Below are positions 12,959-27,300 of a stretch of 64,000 nucleotides of DNA, one piece after another (the first letter of the stretch is position 1; each line of letters starts with the position of its first letter). Source of the DNA: Trogon surrucura (lineage: Eukaryota; Chordata; Aves; Trogoniformes; Trogonidae); the NCBI GenBank assembly GCA_020746105.1, contig CM036622.1, positions 17,275,487 through 17,339,486 on the forward strand. Reading direction: 5' to 3'. The notes beneath the pieces were generated by a model. The model saw only the letters and a program-made list of their open reading frames with translations, was not told the origin of the DNA and made no database searches. A program made the translations under genes and the position numbers.

Positions 12959-15313
12959 GGGCATGGTTTAGAACCTCACATTTCTAAAGACTGATCTAAC
13001 TTGCAGACACTTTACTCAGAACTGTTGTTTAAAAGAGAGCAATAACTTCCCATCAACAGCTTCTCTGCACAGTTATAGCTGAGCAAAACAAATCATTATT
13101 TGAGAGGAGCCGAAAAAGAGGGCACATAACGAGTTACATCAAACTGTTACTACACTTAACTACCCAAACTATCACTCACAGATTGTACAGCACTCACAGA
13201 TCATGCTGTGCTTCAGGAGTATTTGGAGAACCAGTTCAGGCAGCCTTGTAATCACCTGCCTTTTGCTCATGATGAAGCAGCATAAGCGCTCATCTTCAAG
13301 GTATGGCACTTGAATATTTAGCATATTAAAAGGACTCACTCTTGAAGCAATTTTAAGATTTAACAATTCCTAGGGATTAAGTGTCAGTCACTATCATTGT
13401 GGGACTAGGAAATCACAAGTAACAATTTCAAAAGTGGCAATGTGAATTATATTCAAATATTTAACACTTGAATTCTTGGGTCCGCCTCTTAATTCGGAAG
13501 AGCCATCAGTAGCTCTCCTGATATCCTAGAACTTTTAATTACTTATTACAAGCATGCAGACCAAGTATTCTAGCACGTGTATGTCCATCACATGCCATCA
13601 CCACAGCAGAAGAGAAGATCAAAGATGACTGACATCAAAAGTGCCTGTAAACTTCTGAGAAAGATAGCCAACCAGTGCAGTGGTCTTAGAAATAGTTTAG
13701 GATGAAAACATGTACAATTTTACTTAGGATATAATGTCCTATCAGGCTTTTCTCCTTACTGGCAGGTATCTTGTAAATTAAAAGCACTAATGAAGACAGA
13801 AAGAAATATTAAGAATATCGACTGCATGCTGTGCAGCTTTCTTATCTTGTTTATGTGTCATTCATTGCAGTTTTCTTTTTGTATTCCCTATGCCAACTAA
13901 ACTTCATTTTATCTATGGGAGCTAGAATTGGCAATTTATAGTAGTGGGAATATGAACAAGAGAAAGTACCTAAGAGAAGAAAAGCAATTTCAAACCTTAG
14001 AAAACTGTACACTGAGTAGAAGCAACAGAGTGACTCTGAAGCGAGGGAAAAGCAGCTGTGTGTAAAGAGGTGTTGCAAAAAAGCTGGAACAACGCCGTGC
14101 AGGAATGAGGCATACTTGGATCTGCAAGGCTTCAACTGAACAGACTGTAAACATATTTCCTTAATAAAACAGTAATTAGGGTAGGCAAAGCTTAACCAAT
14201 AATTTTGAAAATGGAGAGACCCAAAACAGTGGCACAAATTAGCAATTCCTTAATTGATTTCTGACACTTAATACTTCAATCAACAGAAACTCGCAGCTTA
14301 AATGGCAGGCCCAGAACACATCAACTGCTATTAGAAGAATACTGAGCTTGTACTTTCCATGATTCAGATTTTTACCCAGATTACATTTGTTTCCTTTTGT
14401 TCATAATACAGTAACCTCAATTAATAAGCATGTTTCATTTTTGTTATTTATATCTCATGCAACACAAAAATCAATACTCTGTCATACCCACAATAACTTT
14501 TGTTTGAGAGAATCTCACGTACATGTAATATTCTCAATTACATATGCTGTTTGCGTATTGAGAGGAACTTCTTGGATAAGAAATGCTTTATTTTCCACAC
14601 TTGAGAAAACAAAACACAAGTCAGTAGGAATCTAGGAACCTAGGTATTAATTAGTTACTGCGATTTAACACAATATGGTTGCTCCCTTTGGCTTGCTCAC
14701 AAATGGGATGCCAAGGGGAACTGTAGCTTGTTCAGCAGACTGAATAATGTATTGTCTAAGGCAAAATTTTAGGGCAGTCATTTATGCATTTGTTAATCTT
14801 AAATTGGAATGTGTGCCATGCTTTTCCACCACCAAAAATCTCAAATTTCAGAAAATATTTTTTCAGTTCAATTATTAAACCAAATGCCTACTGATTCAAA
14901 ACAAAATCCACTAGCATCCATTTCAAATATTTTTCAGAACGTAAGTTGTCCACACATACAATGTAACTGAACATTGAAGCCACAATTACATTAAAAGCCA
15001 TTAAAATCAATTTATATTGTTTACATACATCTTCTTACAACTTGAAAACATTTCTTTATCTGTAAGGATATAGATGACTAAGTTACCACAGAATTGCAGT
15101 GACTTCATTTTTACACCAACTCAACCCACAGTAACTGCTGTGTGCAAGAACAGGGAACAGCACAATAGGCAAGCAACCAACAACTGCAGAGTAGCTGTAG
15201 GTGGTTAACTTGCACCTTGTTTCTTACTCCACTGTAACCTGTTTGTTTGCTCCAAAAAAGTAACCATGAAGATGGAAGTCGCTGGACTGAATGTTGTATG
15301 CTGGAATACTTAC

Positions 15314-15389
15314 CACAAGTATAGAATGGTTCCCACTACTGATGCCAGTTTGCTGTTTTCTTGCTTTTGCTTTGCAAGCCCAAAGTCAG
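15314..15389 (-). CDS. NEK10: NEK10 coding exon 22 (DFG and activation loop), last exon in window
   Basis: 76 bp, encodes [20 protein letters not shown] then TILYL + TG. DFG is intact. Acceptor TTTATTGTAG, donor GTAAGT. The next exon (start of the APE-like segment, PEVL in human) was not found between 1 and 15313, so the following intron exceeds 15.3 kb or leaves the window. Confidence 0.94.
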
Positions 15390-18300
15390 CTACAATAAAG
15401 AAAAAAATATTCACGTGTCAATAACCACCTCCTGTGCATGACAATCAGTGCTGGTTCACAACAGCTGAAAAGTTGGGGAAGAGCAGAAGGGAGGTTTGGG
15501 GTTTTTTAATCTTTTACATTTCACAGTACTGGACCATACTATCTTCCTATCTGCACATGATTCAAAAACTCATGTTTGAACCAGGCATACCAGCTTTAAA
15601 AATATTATAAACATACCTCTGACGTTTTCAATCCAAAACTACATGACCAGTTTCAGTTTTCTATTAGTATATTACAACAAACTGGATGACAATGGTATCT
15701 AATAAGCAGCAATCTAATGTCCAAATTAATGGAAAAAACAATGTAATTAACTCAGCAATTATTTTACTTTCCTTCAAACTATGAGAGTTGGGAAGAGCAG
15801 ACTTTCTCAGATATTTAATTCCAAAGGAGTACGGTGAGGTGTCTAATAGCTAATAGGCCAGTGAAAGCTTCATAAACCAGGAAGTTAAACTAAAGTAAAG
15901 GCTGGCAGGAGCCAAGGCAGGAAGGGAGAGGGCAGGCGGGCCAATCAACCACCGCCAACAGCAGGATGCAGAAATGCATGTTGCATCAGTCCATCCAAAG
16001 GTGAAATTACAAACACATCTTAGTGATTCAGAGCAAGATTCTATGAGAAAGATGAGCTAGTAACCCTCTGCCATGAAAAAGACCAGTCCTGCCCCTCTCT
16101 TGCACTGCCTCTGGAAACCAGCTTATCTGGAACTTGAGTTTAGCTCACCCTTTTTCTAGGCTACTTTCATGCTGCTTTGATCTCGTCCCAGACCTGACTC
16201 AGCAGTCCTAAAATCTTTGAATTGTCTACAACTTGTTGCTCTCTGCAGACTTGCAATGCAGGAATAAAATTGGCATTAGACAGCCAACTCCCCCTCATCT
16301 CACCAAAATAATAAACTACTTTATTTTGACTGTTAGATTGTCCCACCTTCTCAAAAAGTAAAAATTACCCCTTTGGGATCAAAAATAAACTAAATAATTG
16401 TTATTTTGTAGTATAGCTGAATTAAAACCAAAATGCTAGTGGATGACACATTTCCATGAGGAAGCATTCTTGGAGCTTTAATGTGGAAAGATCTACCCAC
16501 CTGCTTAAAAAAAAAAAAAAAAGAGTTGTCTGTTGCTGCAAAATAACAGTTGTTTTCATCTGCACATGTAATTTTTAAAAAATTTACTTCTTCTGATTTT
16601 AAAGACTATTTTTTTTAGGTTCATGTGAATTACACGCATGTCATCACTACAACTTACTGAACCACCCTAATGCATGAGAGTTTGTAAACTGAGGGAAGTT
16701 TTCTAAAACAAAATTTTCATGGTAATAGTTTTCGGTGCTTTGTCTACTGTGCAACCTCAACTGACATCTTTATAGCTAATTTCTCTAATGGTTGGAAGCT
16801 TGTCATCCAGATGATTATTTTTAAGTCTGTTCAAAGACAATAAAAAACTAACAAACCTTCACCATTAGATGGATCTTTATAAACTATGACAGGACATGCA
16901 ATTTCACAAGCAATTCATTACCAATAGTCATATCTCTCCAAAGTATTATTATTTTGGCTAGATTTTATACTGTGATTGTAAACACTAAGCCTTGGGGTTT
17001 TCTTCCTCCATATATCAGGAATCTACAAAAACTAAGTTTTGATTTATTTTTTTTAAATTCATTAAAAATAGTCAAACAACCATGCAAGATGGTCCTCAAA
17101 TAGAAAGAAAAATTAGCACAAAATGATGCAGTTATATTCCTTTAGATTCTGAAACATCCTTCTTCACTTGTTTTCTCTTGTTTACATTCTGTTTAAGGTA
17201 ACAGAGTAAGTGATAATGAAGTAAGACTGTTTCAGAAAATGTTAACACGCCAGGGAAGAGGGCATGACAGGAAAAGAGAACTGTGAAAAAATGAGTAGGT
17301 TGACTTGACTAGTGTCTTACCCTCCTACAGAATGATCTCTTCAACTTTCATAATAGCTGAATTCCAAAAACTTTATAAATCTTAGCAGTCTCTTTAAATG
17401 AGCATTTTAGCTACCTGCAGTGGTTTTTTTCTCTTTTATTGACAGAATCTATTTTTATACTCGCCATTTTACTTCCCAAAGATTTCACCTAGTAGATTGA
17501 TCTTCTACAGTAAAAACAAGAGGAAAATTTTGCAGATACTACGTCTTAACAATACTGGTCTCATATCTGCACATTTGTTGTCTTAATTTATATTTGAACT
17601 CTATTTGAAAATGCCATTAATTCTTCCTAAAATCAAATATTCACACAAAGACTAAAAGCAAAGCAAAAAAGGAGGATGAATGGAGCATCAAATTCACCAC
17701 ATATGTGAACTTCAGACGTACTCAGGTGAGATATTCACTGTGTCTCCACTGAGCAGTTTCTTCTACCCTGAAAGGCTCAGGATGAGAAAAAATTACTTTG
17801 CTTCTCTTCAGCAAGTTTGCAGCTGTAATCAAGAAAGTTTGCAGCAACTTACTGACTTACAGTGATCTGGAAGATGAAAATCGGACTTTAATTTTATTTT
17901 CCGTAAAAAAATATCCTAAAATCAAGGTAATTTGTAATTTAATCAACAGTAGTACATACTTATTCTACTCTTTTTCATCAGCAGAATGGGAACAGAACTT
18001 CTCATCATTCTCAAATACACCTTCTAGATATTCTGTCATTCTCCTGCCTGTCTGCTAATATCAGTGCTTTGTAAACTCAGTCTACCATCAGTTTTGTGCA
18101 GCTTGCAACTTCTTCACTACATCTAGAACTGAGATTTGTAGAGAGATGTGATTGTACTATCAATCCACCAATAATGTCCAGAATGTTTGATTTACAGAGT
18201 TATGTATTTAAAAGACATGTAGATGTGGCAGTTAGGGACATGGTTTAGCGGTGGACTTGGCAGTGCTACATTAATGGTTGGACTCAATGATTTCAAAGGT

Positions 18301-21300
18301 CTTTTCCAACCTAAATAATTCTATGATTCTATGTGGAAAATCCCACTCAGCTATCACGGAAGCTCTGCAAATGAAGTGCTACAAGCATTTTCTGGAATCT
18401 TAGTATGAAAGATAGCAATTCTGGTAATGAAGACTGGTTAAATGAGCCACATAATCTGCACTAGACTAGCAGATCAAACTGACTCTGAAAAGTAGTGACT
18501 AACACACAACAGACACGAGTTATATCCACTTTATGTCACAGACATTGGTTCTCTGGCCATGGCACAGAACCAAGAGCTAACAGGTCTTTTAAAAAATGCA
18601 CTCAGCAGGCAAGTATTCCCAATGACAACATTAACAGGCAGCTTTCTTCTAGCATCCAACAACTATTTGAACTTTTCAAGTCTCATTCAGTTCACCATTC
18701 TGAAACTTCATGGCTGCCTGCTATGATTAGAAGTACATTAGAGAGGTGAGTTATCTCAAAACTAGTATTCTGCTGCTGTATAATACCAGGTGTCAGCTCC
18801 ATACGGACCCTTTCTGCTGCTATTATGTCACGTGTACTAAACATTAAGCAGAGCATGCCACCCAAAAAAGTGTATGGAACCTTTCATGATTTTCCTTGAG
18901 ATAAGACCTGAAAGGTATTAAAGTGATTCTACACAGCCCTATTTTACCATCAGGATCTAGACGTTGCTACAACTAGAAGACGCTGAGGAAAAGTGATGAT
19001 GTACAGAGTCTTCTGTTTTGTCCTAAAAACAGACGCAGCTATGGAGCTCTAGACAGAAATATGCTGTGCTAGAAAAAAAAAATACAGCTGCAGTAAAAGT
19101 AGATACAAACTTTCAGAAAACTGTAACTTCTCAATGTCTTATATAGAAAGACTGGGCACATTAAACTGAGAGCCACAGATAATTTTGATTCAATGAATCT
19201 CTAAAACCCCATACAAAACAACTTTCATTCAAGGCTGTCCATAAAATTACACTTTTTTTGTGTATGCATCAGAAATTATAAATCAGACATTCATCCTGAC
19301 CAGAGATGTATGGTTTCAGTAACACTTTTTTACCAATTTCAAATGACAGGTTGAATTCATGCAGAGGCAGATTTAAGATTTCTCAATATTTGAGCATACG
19401 CTTCCACCTTCATCTTACATTTTTTACTAACTTTCATCTAAAACCAGCTGAAATTCTAAAATGGACAGTACACCTATCCACAAATACTGTGAGATATAAT
19501 TATCAAGATTGCAAATGTTCCAGTCTTTGGTATACATAGACTGTATGAGCTAGGCGTTATCTCACAGCAGGCACCAATGCAGTACATATTTACTATCACT
19601 GGAACAAAATTTAACAATTCTTAAATTCATTAAGTTGCTAAAACAACAAGGCTCAGTAAAATTTAGAAGCAATAGATAAAAGGTCTTCAACTCCCTCCAA
19701 AAAGGCAGTGTACATTTGTACTAACTAAAATACCAAATATAGTGTTTGTTTAAATATTGCAGTAGTTTCAGACCAATCACTATAGAAATGGTCAAAATAA
19801 GTTTCAGTTTTTCTTCTTCTTAGGTCCTGTAAATCTTTGACAGAAATCTTAATGTTTTTCAAGGGCAATATGAAAGTACATTTACACTTTACATCTAGAT
19901 TGGACCACAGACATGGCAAAGTTAAACCAAGACAAGAGTGCCCCTCAGTGGTAGTATGTTGATATAAAATAGAACTATACAATAATACTCGAGTTTCTTT
20001 TCATCACTGAGTCAAAACAATCCATAAAATCACCTTCTTTCAAAACTGTATCATTATTATTATTACGAACCAGAATATTTTAGCACATATGATTTAACAA
20101 TGAACGAATTTAAGTATGTACATCAACAGTTATAAATACTCAAAATATAACAACTGCTGAATACATTTGCACCACCTGGCGGGACGAGGTGGAAAAATTG
20201 GGAGTAAAGTTAAACCCAGGAAGAAAGGAAAGGGCGAAGGTGTTATTTTTAAGATTTGAGTTTATTTCTCATTAACCTTCTCTATTTTGATTGGAAATAA
20301 ATTCAATTAATTTCCCCAGGTTGAGTCTCTTTTGGTAATTGCCAAACGATCTCCCTGTCGTTATCTCAACCCATGACCCCTTCACTATATTTCCTGTTCT
20401 GTTGTTTCCAACACTGGTTCCCGGAGAACTTCCTAATCTGGGCCACTCTCATGACCCCGGGGTCATTAGCTTCGATGTAAATTTTGCCACTAAGATTAAG
20501 CTTAAGATTCTGAGGAGCACAAAGCTACCAGTTCCAAAGACAACTGGGACGCAAAAGGCACCCAAGGGAGAGCACGGCACTGCACCAGCATTGCTCCCTG
20601 GAGAACTTTCGAATCTGGGCCACCCCCACGACCCAGAGGTCATTAGCTTCAATGTAAAACTTGACATTACGATTATAATTAACATTAATTAGTTTTAAGG
20701 TTCTGAGAATCACAGAGCTCCTAGCTCCAAGGACAATAGAGATGCAAACGGCATCCAAAGGAGAGCCTGGCACTGCACCAACATTAGCTCCCGGAGAACT
20801 TTTGAATCTGAGCCACTCTCATGATCTTGGGGTCCTCTGCCACTACATAAAATCTGCCACTAAGATCAGGGTTAAGGATCTGAGAAGCCCAGAGCTACCA
20901 GCACCAAGGACAAAAGGGATGCAAAAGGCATCCCCTCTGGGCAACCCCTTGCCCCACGACCCTGGGGTCATGAGCTTTGACAGAAAATTGCCAGTATGCT
21001 GAGGGCTAGGCTAAGGCTTCTGAGAATCACAGACATACCAGCTCCAAGGACAAACTGGGATGTAAAAGGCATCTAAAGGAGAGCACAGCACTGCACCAAC
21101 ATTGGCTCCTGGAGAACTTTCGAATCTGGGCCACCCTCATTGTGCTGGGGTCCTCTGCTGCTACGTAAAATTTGACACTACGATTACAATTAACATCAGG
21201 GTTAAGGTTCTGAGAAGCACAAAGCTGAGAAGTGGGAGCAATAGAGTGGCTGTGGTGAGCACCTGGCCATCATCTAAGGTCAAACCACTACAATTTATTA

Positions 21301-24300
21301 GCACTTGTTATCGAATCTGGTTATCTCAATATTCTCCCTCAATTAAATAAAAACAGGCCTTGAAGCATAACTATGGTTTAATTTTCTTTGAAGTTAAATA
21401 ATCTCCTCCATCATATTCGACATACATACAGTCATGGCTGATGGCACCTGGTGGCAATGGTCACTACTGTATAATAATGCAAGTATAATAATGCAATAAT
21501 TTACAAGCTTTCAAGTACAGTGACCAATGCCCAGGAACCTGAAACCTTCTGAGAGTTTTGGTAACGAAATGCTATTCACATGCATCATTAGAAATTCTCT
21601 TCTATTAAAGTAGTTTTACTTACTGATTGTAACTTTGTCTTTATCCCCCAGCATGACATTGTTTGGAGTGAGGTCTCGATGAACAATCCTTTTCTCTTTA
21701 TGCAAATAACGAAGAGCTAGACACAGCTTTAAAACAAATAGAAAAAGCCTTGCAAAGTTTCTTAACTAGAACCTAAATAAAGACACATAAAATTAAATTC
21801 ATATCTGATATTAGCACCTTAAATATTACTTTGTCATTTACAAGTCCTGGAAGTGTTCAAGGCCAGGCTGGATGGGGCTTTGAGCAATCTGGTCCAGAGG
21901 GAGTTGTCCCTGCCCATGGCAGGGGGGTTGGAACTAGATGACCTTTAAGGTCCCTTTCAACCCAAACCATTCTATGATCATAACAAACATAAATGGCACT
22001 ACTGATTACATGCAGGAAAGTTCTGGTAACAAAAAAAAAGTGGAGGACCTTACTTGGATAAATATACGCCATATTCTTTCTTCTGTAAACTGTTGATGCT
22101 TTTCCTTCAACGAGTGGAAGTGTTGTCCCAAAGGCACTCCTTCTATGAGCTCCATGACTATGTACAATCTGTCATCTACATAAACGAGTTAATAGAACAG
22201 TACTTTTACATAGAAGACATTTGAAAATAGAGTATTTGAGGCTAAAATATATTTTTAAGCTATTATTTATTTACCTTTTAAAAAATTATATTTGTATAAA
22301 TACATTTTAATCACAGTTCTAGTCATCATTCCTTTTTTTTCCTCAATTTATGTCACAGCAACTATAAGGAATTCACTGCCTGATAATCACTCAGCAGGTA
22401 GGTGTATGTAGTTAACTCTTCAAAAAAAAAAAAAAAATTTAGACAATATGGCTGAGTAATCTATCTCACTCATCCTACTAGTCACTGTAGCTTTTCTCCC
22501 CACATAGCATACCAGCTATAAACTTTGGATCTCTAACTCTATGCAATGGGAATGGTGTTTTCTACACGTTTACATTGCATCTTGTTTTACTGATAGGTGA
22601 ACAAATATAAATATTAGTTCTCATTACTTTTCAATTTTAAGGGAATGTAAGCCTGTCTGTATTGTAGCAGTTCTCGAAGAAAATATTACCATTTATTGCT
22701 CAAATTTGACACAATCCTTTCAAGCTGTAAACAGTTTTACTATAAGTTTCTATTTCTTTAGTATGCACAATGTCATAATTCTCTGCATTTATACTTACTT
22801 TCCAAGAAGGTTCTATAATACCGTACAACATTTGGATGATACAGCTAAAACGAGGGAAGAAATGAAAATGTTTAGAATAGTTAAATTGATTGCACAGTAT
22901 TTATAATGCTTAGCTACACACTGGACTGAAGGATTCTGCAAGGATTTCACAAACCTGCTCACGAACTGCAGAGCAGTAGATCTTCACTGCTATCCCAAAC
23001 ACAGCAAAGTGTTGCACATCACCAGAGCAATCAGGAGGAAAATACAGCACAACTCCTATCCACTCACTCCTTAACACTTGAAGGAGTAAATGAAGTTCTC
23101 AAGACAGGCAATTACGCCTGCATCAAAATATGGGCTTTCTTAGCCTAAGAACACTAATGATCAGTCTGGGGTTTTAATTTTCAGTTATAAAAAAAATACG
23201 ATCTTCTCACTGTATTTTAAATCCAAGAATTTAATAAATGGAACAAGGACTCACAAGACTTCTATCACAATATCACTTTATAGAATCCCTGAAAAAGTTC
23301 CAATATTGCCAACACAGAAAGTAAAAATCTTTAGTTACAACCATTTGCACTGCTGCTAACACTACAGTAAGGTTATCAATTTTGGCAACATTCAGGTAAA
23401 AGGGGTCAATATTGTACTGATCAGACAAAAATAGTAATAGCAGCTGGAAGCCCTGCTAGACAGATTCATAGAATCATTTAGATTGGAAAAGACCTTTAAG
23501 ACCATTTGAAGCCAACCATTAACCCAGCAATGCCAGGTCCATCACTAAACCATGTCCCTAAGCATCTCATCTATACATCTTTTAAATACCTCAAGGGATG
23601 GTGACTCAACCTCTTCCCTGGGCAGCCTGTTCCAATGCCTAACAATCCTGTCAGTGAAAAAAAATTTCATTTTCCAAACCTCCCCTGGTGCAACTTGAGG
23701 CTGTTTCCTCTTCTCCTATCACTTGTTACTCGGGAGAACAGACCAACACCCACCTCACTACAACCTTCTTTCAGGTAGCTGTAAAGAGCAATAAAGGTCT
23801 CCCCTCTGCCTCCTCCAGGCTAAACAATCCCAGTTCCCTCAGCAGCTCCTCGTAAGAATTGTTCTCTAGACTCTTCATCAGCTTTGTTTCTTTTTTTGGA
23901 CACACTCCACCACCTCAGGGTCTTTCTTGTCATGAGGGACCCAAAATAGAACACAAGATTCAAGGTGTGGCCTCATCAGTGCCGAGTACAGGTGAACGAT
24001 CACTTCCTTAGACCTGGCTGGCCACACTATTCCTGACCCAGGCTAGGATGCCGTTGGCCTTCTTGGCCACCAGGGCACACTGCTGGTTCATGTTTGGCCA
24101 GCTGCAAAACAATGGTTGGACTCTCTGATCTTAAAGGTCTTTTCTAACCCAAATGATTCTAGGAAAGTAGAGTCCATGTGACATACCTGCTCTTTGATGA
24201 TGGTTAATTCAGAGACAATGTTCTTTACACTGCTGTCCCTGTCTTTTTTGTCCTTCCCAAATGCTGGATTGCGTAAATTGACTTCCTTCATTGCCAGAAG

Positions 24301-27300
24301 GTTTTGTCCATTATGTTTCCTAACCTGTGAAAAAGATAAAACTCTTTCAAAATAAACGTAAGATGGGTATAGAAAGGATATTATTATGGTTACCAGAATA
24401 ATTATCAGAGTGCAAACTGACCTCACAAAAGTTACAATCATAGCTTTCTCTGTGTATGTTGTGATTGGCCATAACAGGAGTCTCACACCACAGGTCAGCA
24501 GTACACTGCTGAACTTGCCACAGTGTTTGAAGTAAGCAAAGGGTTGCTTTTCAAGTAAAATATATTGAATTTCCATGTTTTTACACAGATTTGCCGTAGC
24601 TATAGACAGAAATGCTGCTTGTGAAAAGGAATTAAAAGAAAGTAAAACAGGAAACCTAAGAGAGGCACTAATCAATCTTATCAACCTTATAAACCTCTCT
24701 TGCAAAGAGAGGACAAACAAGATCACAGTAAATACTAACAACAAGCCCAGATCCACAAAGGACTTTTTCACACCTTCATTTCCCTACTGAAATTCAAAGG
24801 AAGGTAATGTCTAAAAGAAGTAGTAGACCCTCTTCATGAAGCCTTCCCTCAAATTTGTGCATTAATACCAAAAGGGAAATTTACCTTATAAACGCTTCCA
24901 AAAGCTCCACTACCAAGGTGTTCTAAAACAGCGTAACTGCCTATGTGTTTTGTAGGTGCCTTATTCTGATTCAAGCTCTCAATACTTTCAGCAATTTGCT
25001 TCAATTCATCCTCCTGGTTACAAATTAAAATACAAATAAGTATAAAATATTTCATGTCTTCCCTGTGCATGTGAAAAGAATGCAGTGTCTTAAAGCTAAG
25101 GAAGTTTTTACTTACCTTTAATAAGTTTAGCTTTGATACCAACTCTTCATAAGCACTGATATCACGGACATAATGTCCAACATCAATGAAGATTTCAAAC
25201 AAGTCAGTAGGGAAAAGTCTACAAAGGATTACATTCGACATATTTTAGAAACAGTATATGCAACCATTAATCTACAGCAGAGACTTGTCAGTATTCATTA
25301 TTACAACTTACTTAAGAACCTTCAAAATAATACACTTATTTTTTACTAATCTATTCAGATATTAACCGTCTAACATTACATACATCGGAGTTAAAGGACC
25401 TTTCAAAAGTCAGACTTCAGCCTCCACTGGTTAGGTGTTAATACACACGTCCATTCTCCAAACAAGTATAAGCCTCTTTAAAGCCAATGTACCTCTTGAG
25501 TTTCCAGTAAATTTCCTACTTTTTTTTCTTATAGTACTTTACATTATGTTTATCACTTTATCCGAGTTCGCTCTTGTAATGATTAACTGACAGAATTAAC
25601 ATTTGTCTGCATATGCACTTAAAGAATCATGACACCCATCTTGGAATTTTTGTCAAGAATTCTAGTATAAAAGTTGAAAAGGACTGAGAAAAGCAAAATC
25701 TAACAGATATTCGATTAGTGACGTGCTTAACTGAAGGTTTGTTAAATTTTTAGTTAAATTTTTTGTTAAATTTTTTGTTAAATTTTTAGTAGAAGTAGAA
25801 ATAGAAAAAAATAAGGCATTTGAAAAAATATGAAAGACAGCAAATTAATACAGATTTATCACTTTCAGAACTTGACACCATGAACGTTCATTGCAAAGTG
25901 TGGTCCTTTCAGGACAAAACCAACTTTTTAAAAAGTAAAAATAACACAAAAGTTATATTTAGAATTCTAGTAATTTATGATACAGAATAAAATCATATTG
26001 AAACTCTACTGACAGGTGGACCCCTAGGCAGTATGATTACTATTCTAACCCCACAAATCAAACTATTGAGTTTTACATGGCCTTTGTAGTCAACCTAGTG
26101 AAATTGCCATCTTACTAGTAAAAATGGGTAATCGACGAAAGACATTTTTTCCTTATTGATCCAAACCTTTCAGCAACACTCCTCAGTAAAACAGCTTGAT
26201 GCAAAGTCATTCATTCCCATGTGAAGGACTGGAGGGCTCAGAGAAAAAAAATTACTTCTCCCAGTTATTTGTTACTATCCAGGGCTGTAACTTGCAGATG
26301 CTAATCTTCAGGATAAAAGTACGGTTTATCTCTCGTAGTATTAAATCTGTCCTCCATATGTTTTAAATGTTGATTCAAGGCATTGGAAGGACCCCCTACA
26401 GAGCTAGGTTCTCTGGCACGCATACAACAGAAGTCCCCACAGAGAACATCTCAATCTTGCAGGCTGGCACTGACGGAACGCAAGAATGGCTGGCTGTAGC
26501 TGCCGACAGGATAGACGTCCCCATTACTATTCCTTCTTGTTGAAAATAAATGACATTTAAAAATTATGTCTTTCTGATTGGAGTGACAGCTTTTGAAAGA
26601 TACCCTAAAGGAGTTTTGCAAAACATTTTTTTAACATACCTTTTAAAGATGTGTCGATTTCTTTCCATACTGAAGAGAAATCTCAGGGCTCTGAAAGCGT
26701 AACACTATAGCAGGAAAAAATACTTAATGACAAATTTATACACAAATGGAAAAGCCACTGATAAACATCAAAGATTCCCCTTGACTTTACATGTTGGTAA
26801 ACTTGTACTTAAATGACTAGACAGATTACATAATTAACCTGATAATGAAGAGAGTAAAACTACATTGAGTTTCTCCTGCGTTTTAAAAATAGGCAGGGTG
26901 ATTTAGGAAAAAAAAAGTTTTAAAAAGTGAGTGACTATAGCTATAGCATAGGCAGAGGAACACCTAAGTCTTTTATTTGCAGATAGCTCAAGACTTGAGA
27001 CCTACTCCCTTATCCAATGCTGAAAAATGTAAATGTAACTAGTATTTTTTTAATGACAAAGTAAACAGCATTTTGCATTTTTTTCTGAAAAGTTCTAACA
27101 GGACAAAAAAAAGAAAAGTGAGAAAGAGAGAATGGTCAACTTTTTTCTTTTGTAATACTAAGTTCATAATTTTACAGAGATCTGTATGTACCTCAGTTTC
27201 AATACAATCTCTACTGAAGAAATTTTATTTTTAAAACAGCCACTGGCAGCTAGTTAATGCGTATGCTTTTATGCAACTCAGCGTTAATTCTGTTTATTGA

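Larger units (their letters stand above)
1..15313 (-). other. NEK10: Interior of a long NEK10 intron
   Basis: No NEK10 exon was found here on reading the minus strand for the continuation of the kinase domain. It holds the CR1, SINE and tandem features listed separately and one unexplained ORF at 2779-3297. The remaining stretches (1103-2040, 2120-2778, 3298-4327, 5832-7090, 7293-8315, 8367-9432, 10878-15313) show only AT-rich DNA with poly-A and poly-T runs. Confidence 0.7.
15390..21623 (-). other. NEK10: 6.2 kb NEK10 intron
   Basis: Contains the CR1 at 18208 and the expanded LTR at 20174. Elsewhere there is only AT-rich sequence with a small GC-richer patch at 15900-15965, which I cannot assign. 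Confidence 0.7.

Noticed and set aside
1..15313. Further NEK10 exons (APE-like motif and C-lobe)
   Set aside because: Looked for the continuation PEVL...ADVW...GCILYQMA on the minus strand; no matching peptide with splice signals was seen.
20339..21350. Repeat-protein-like plus-strand ORFs (PGELxNLGHxHDPGV units)
   Set aside because: The units are a DNA tandem array within an LTR; the frame changes between copies and stops interrupt, so a protein is not supported.
24088..24771. 227-codon minus-strand ORF
   Set aside because: It is NEK10 exon 18 read through into both introns and part of a CR1; only 24187-24324 is coding.
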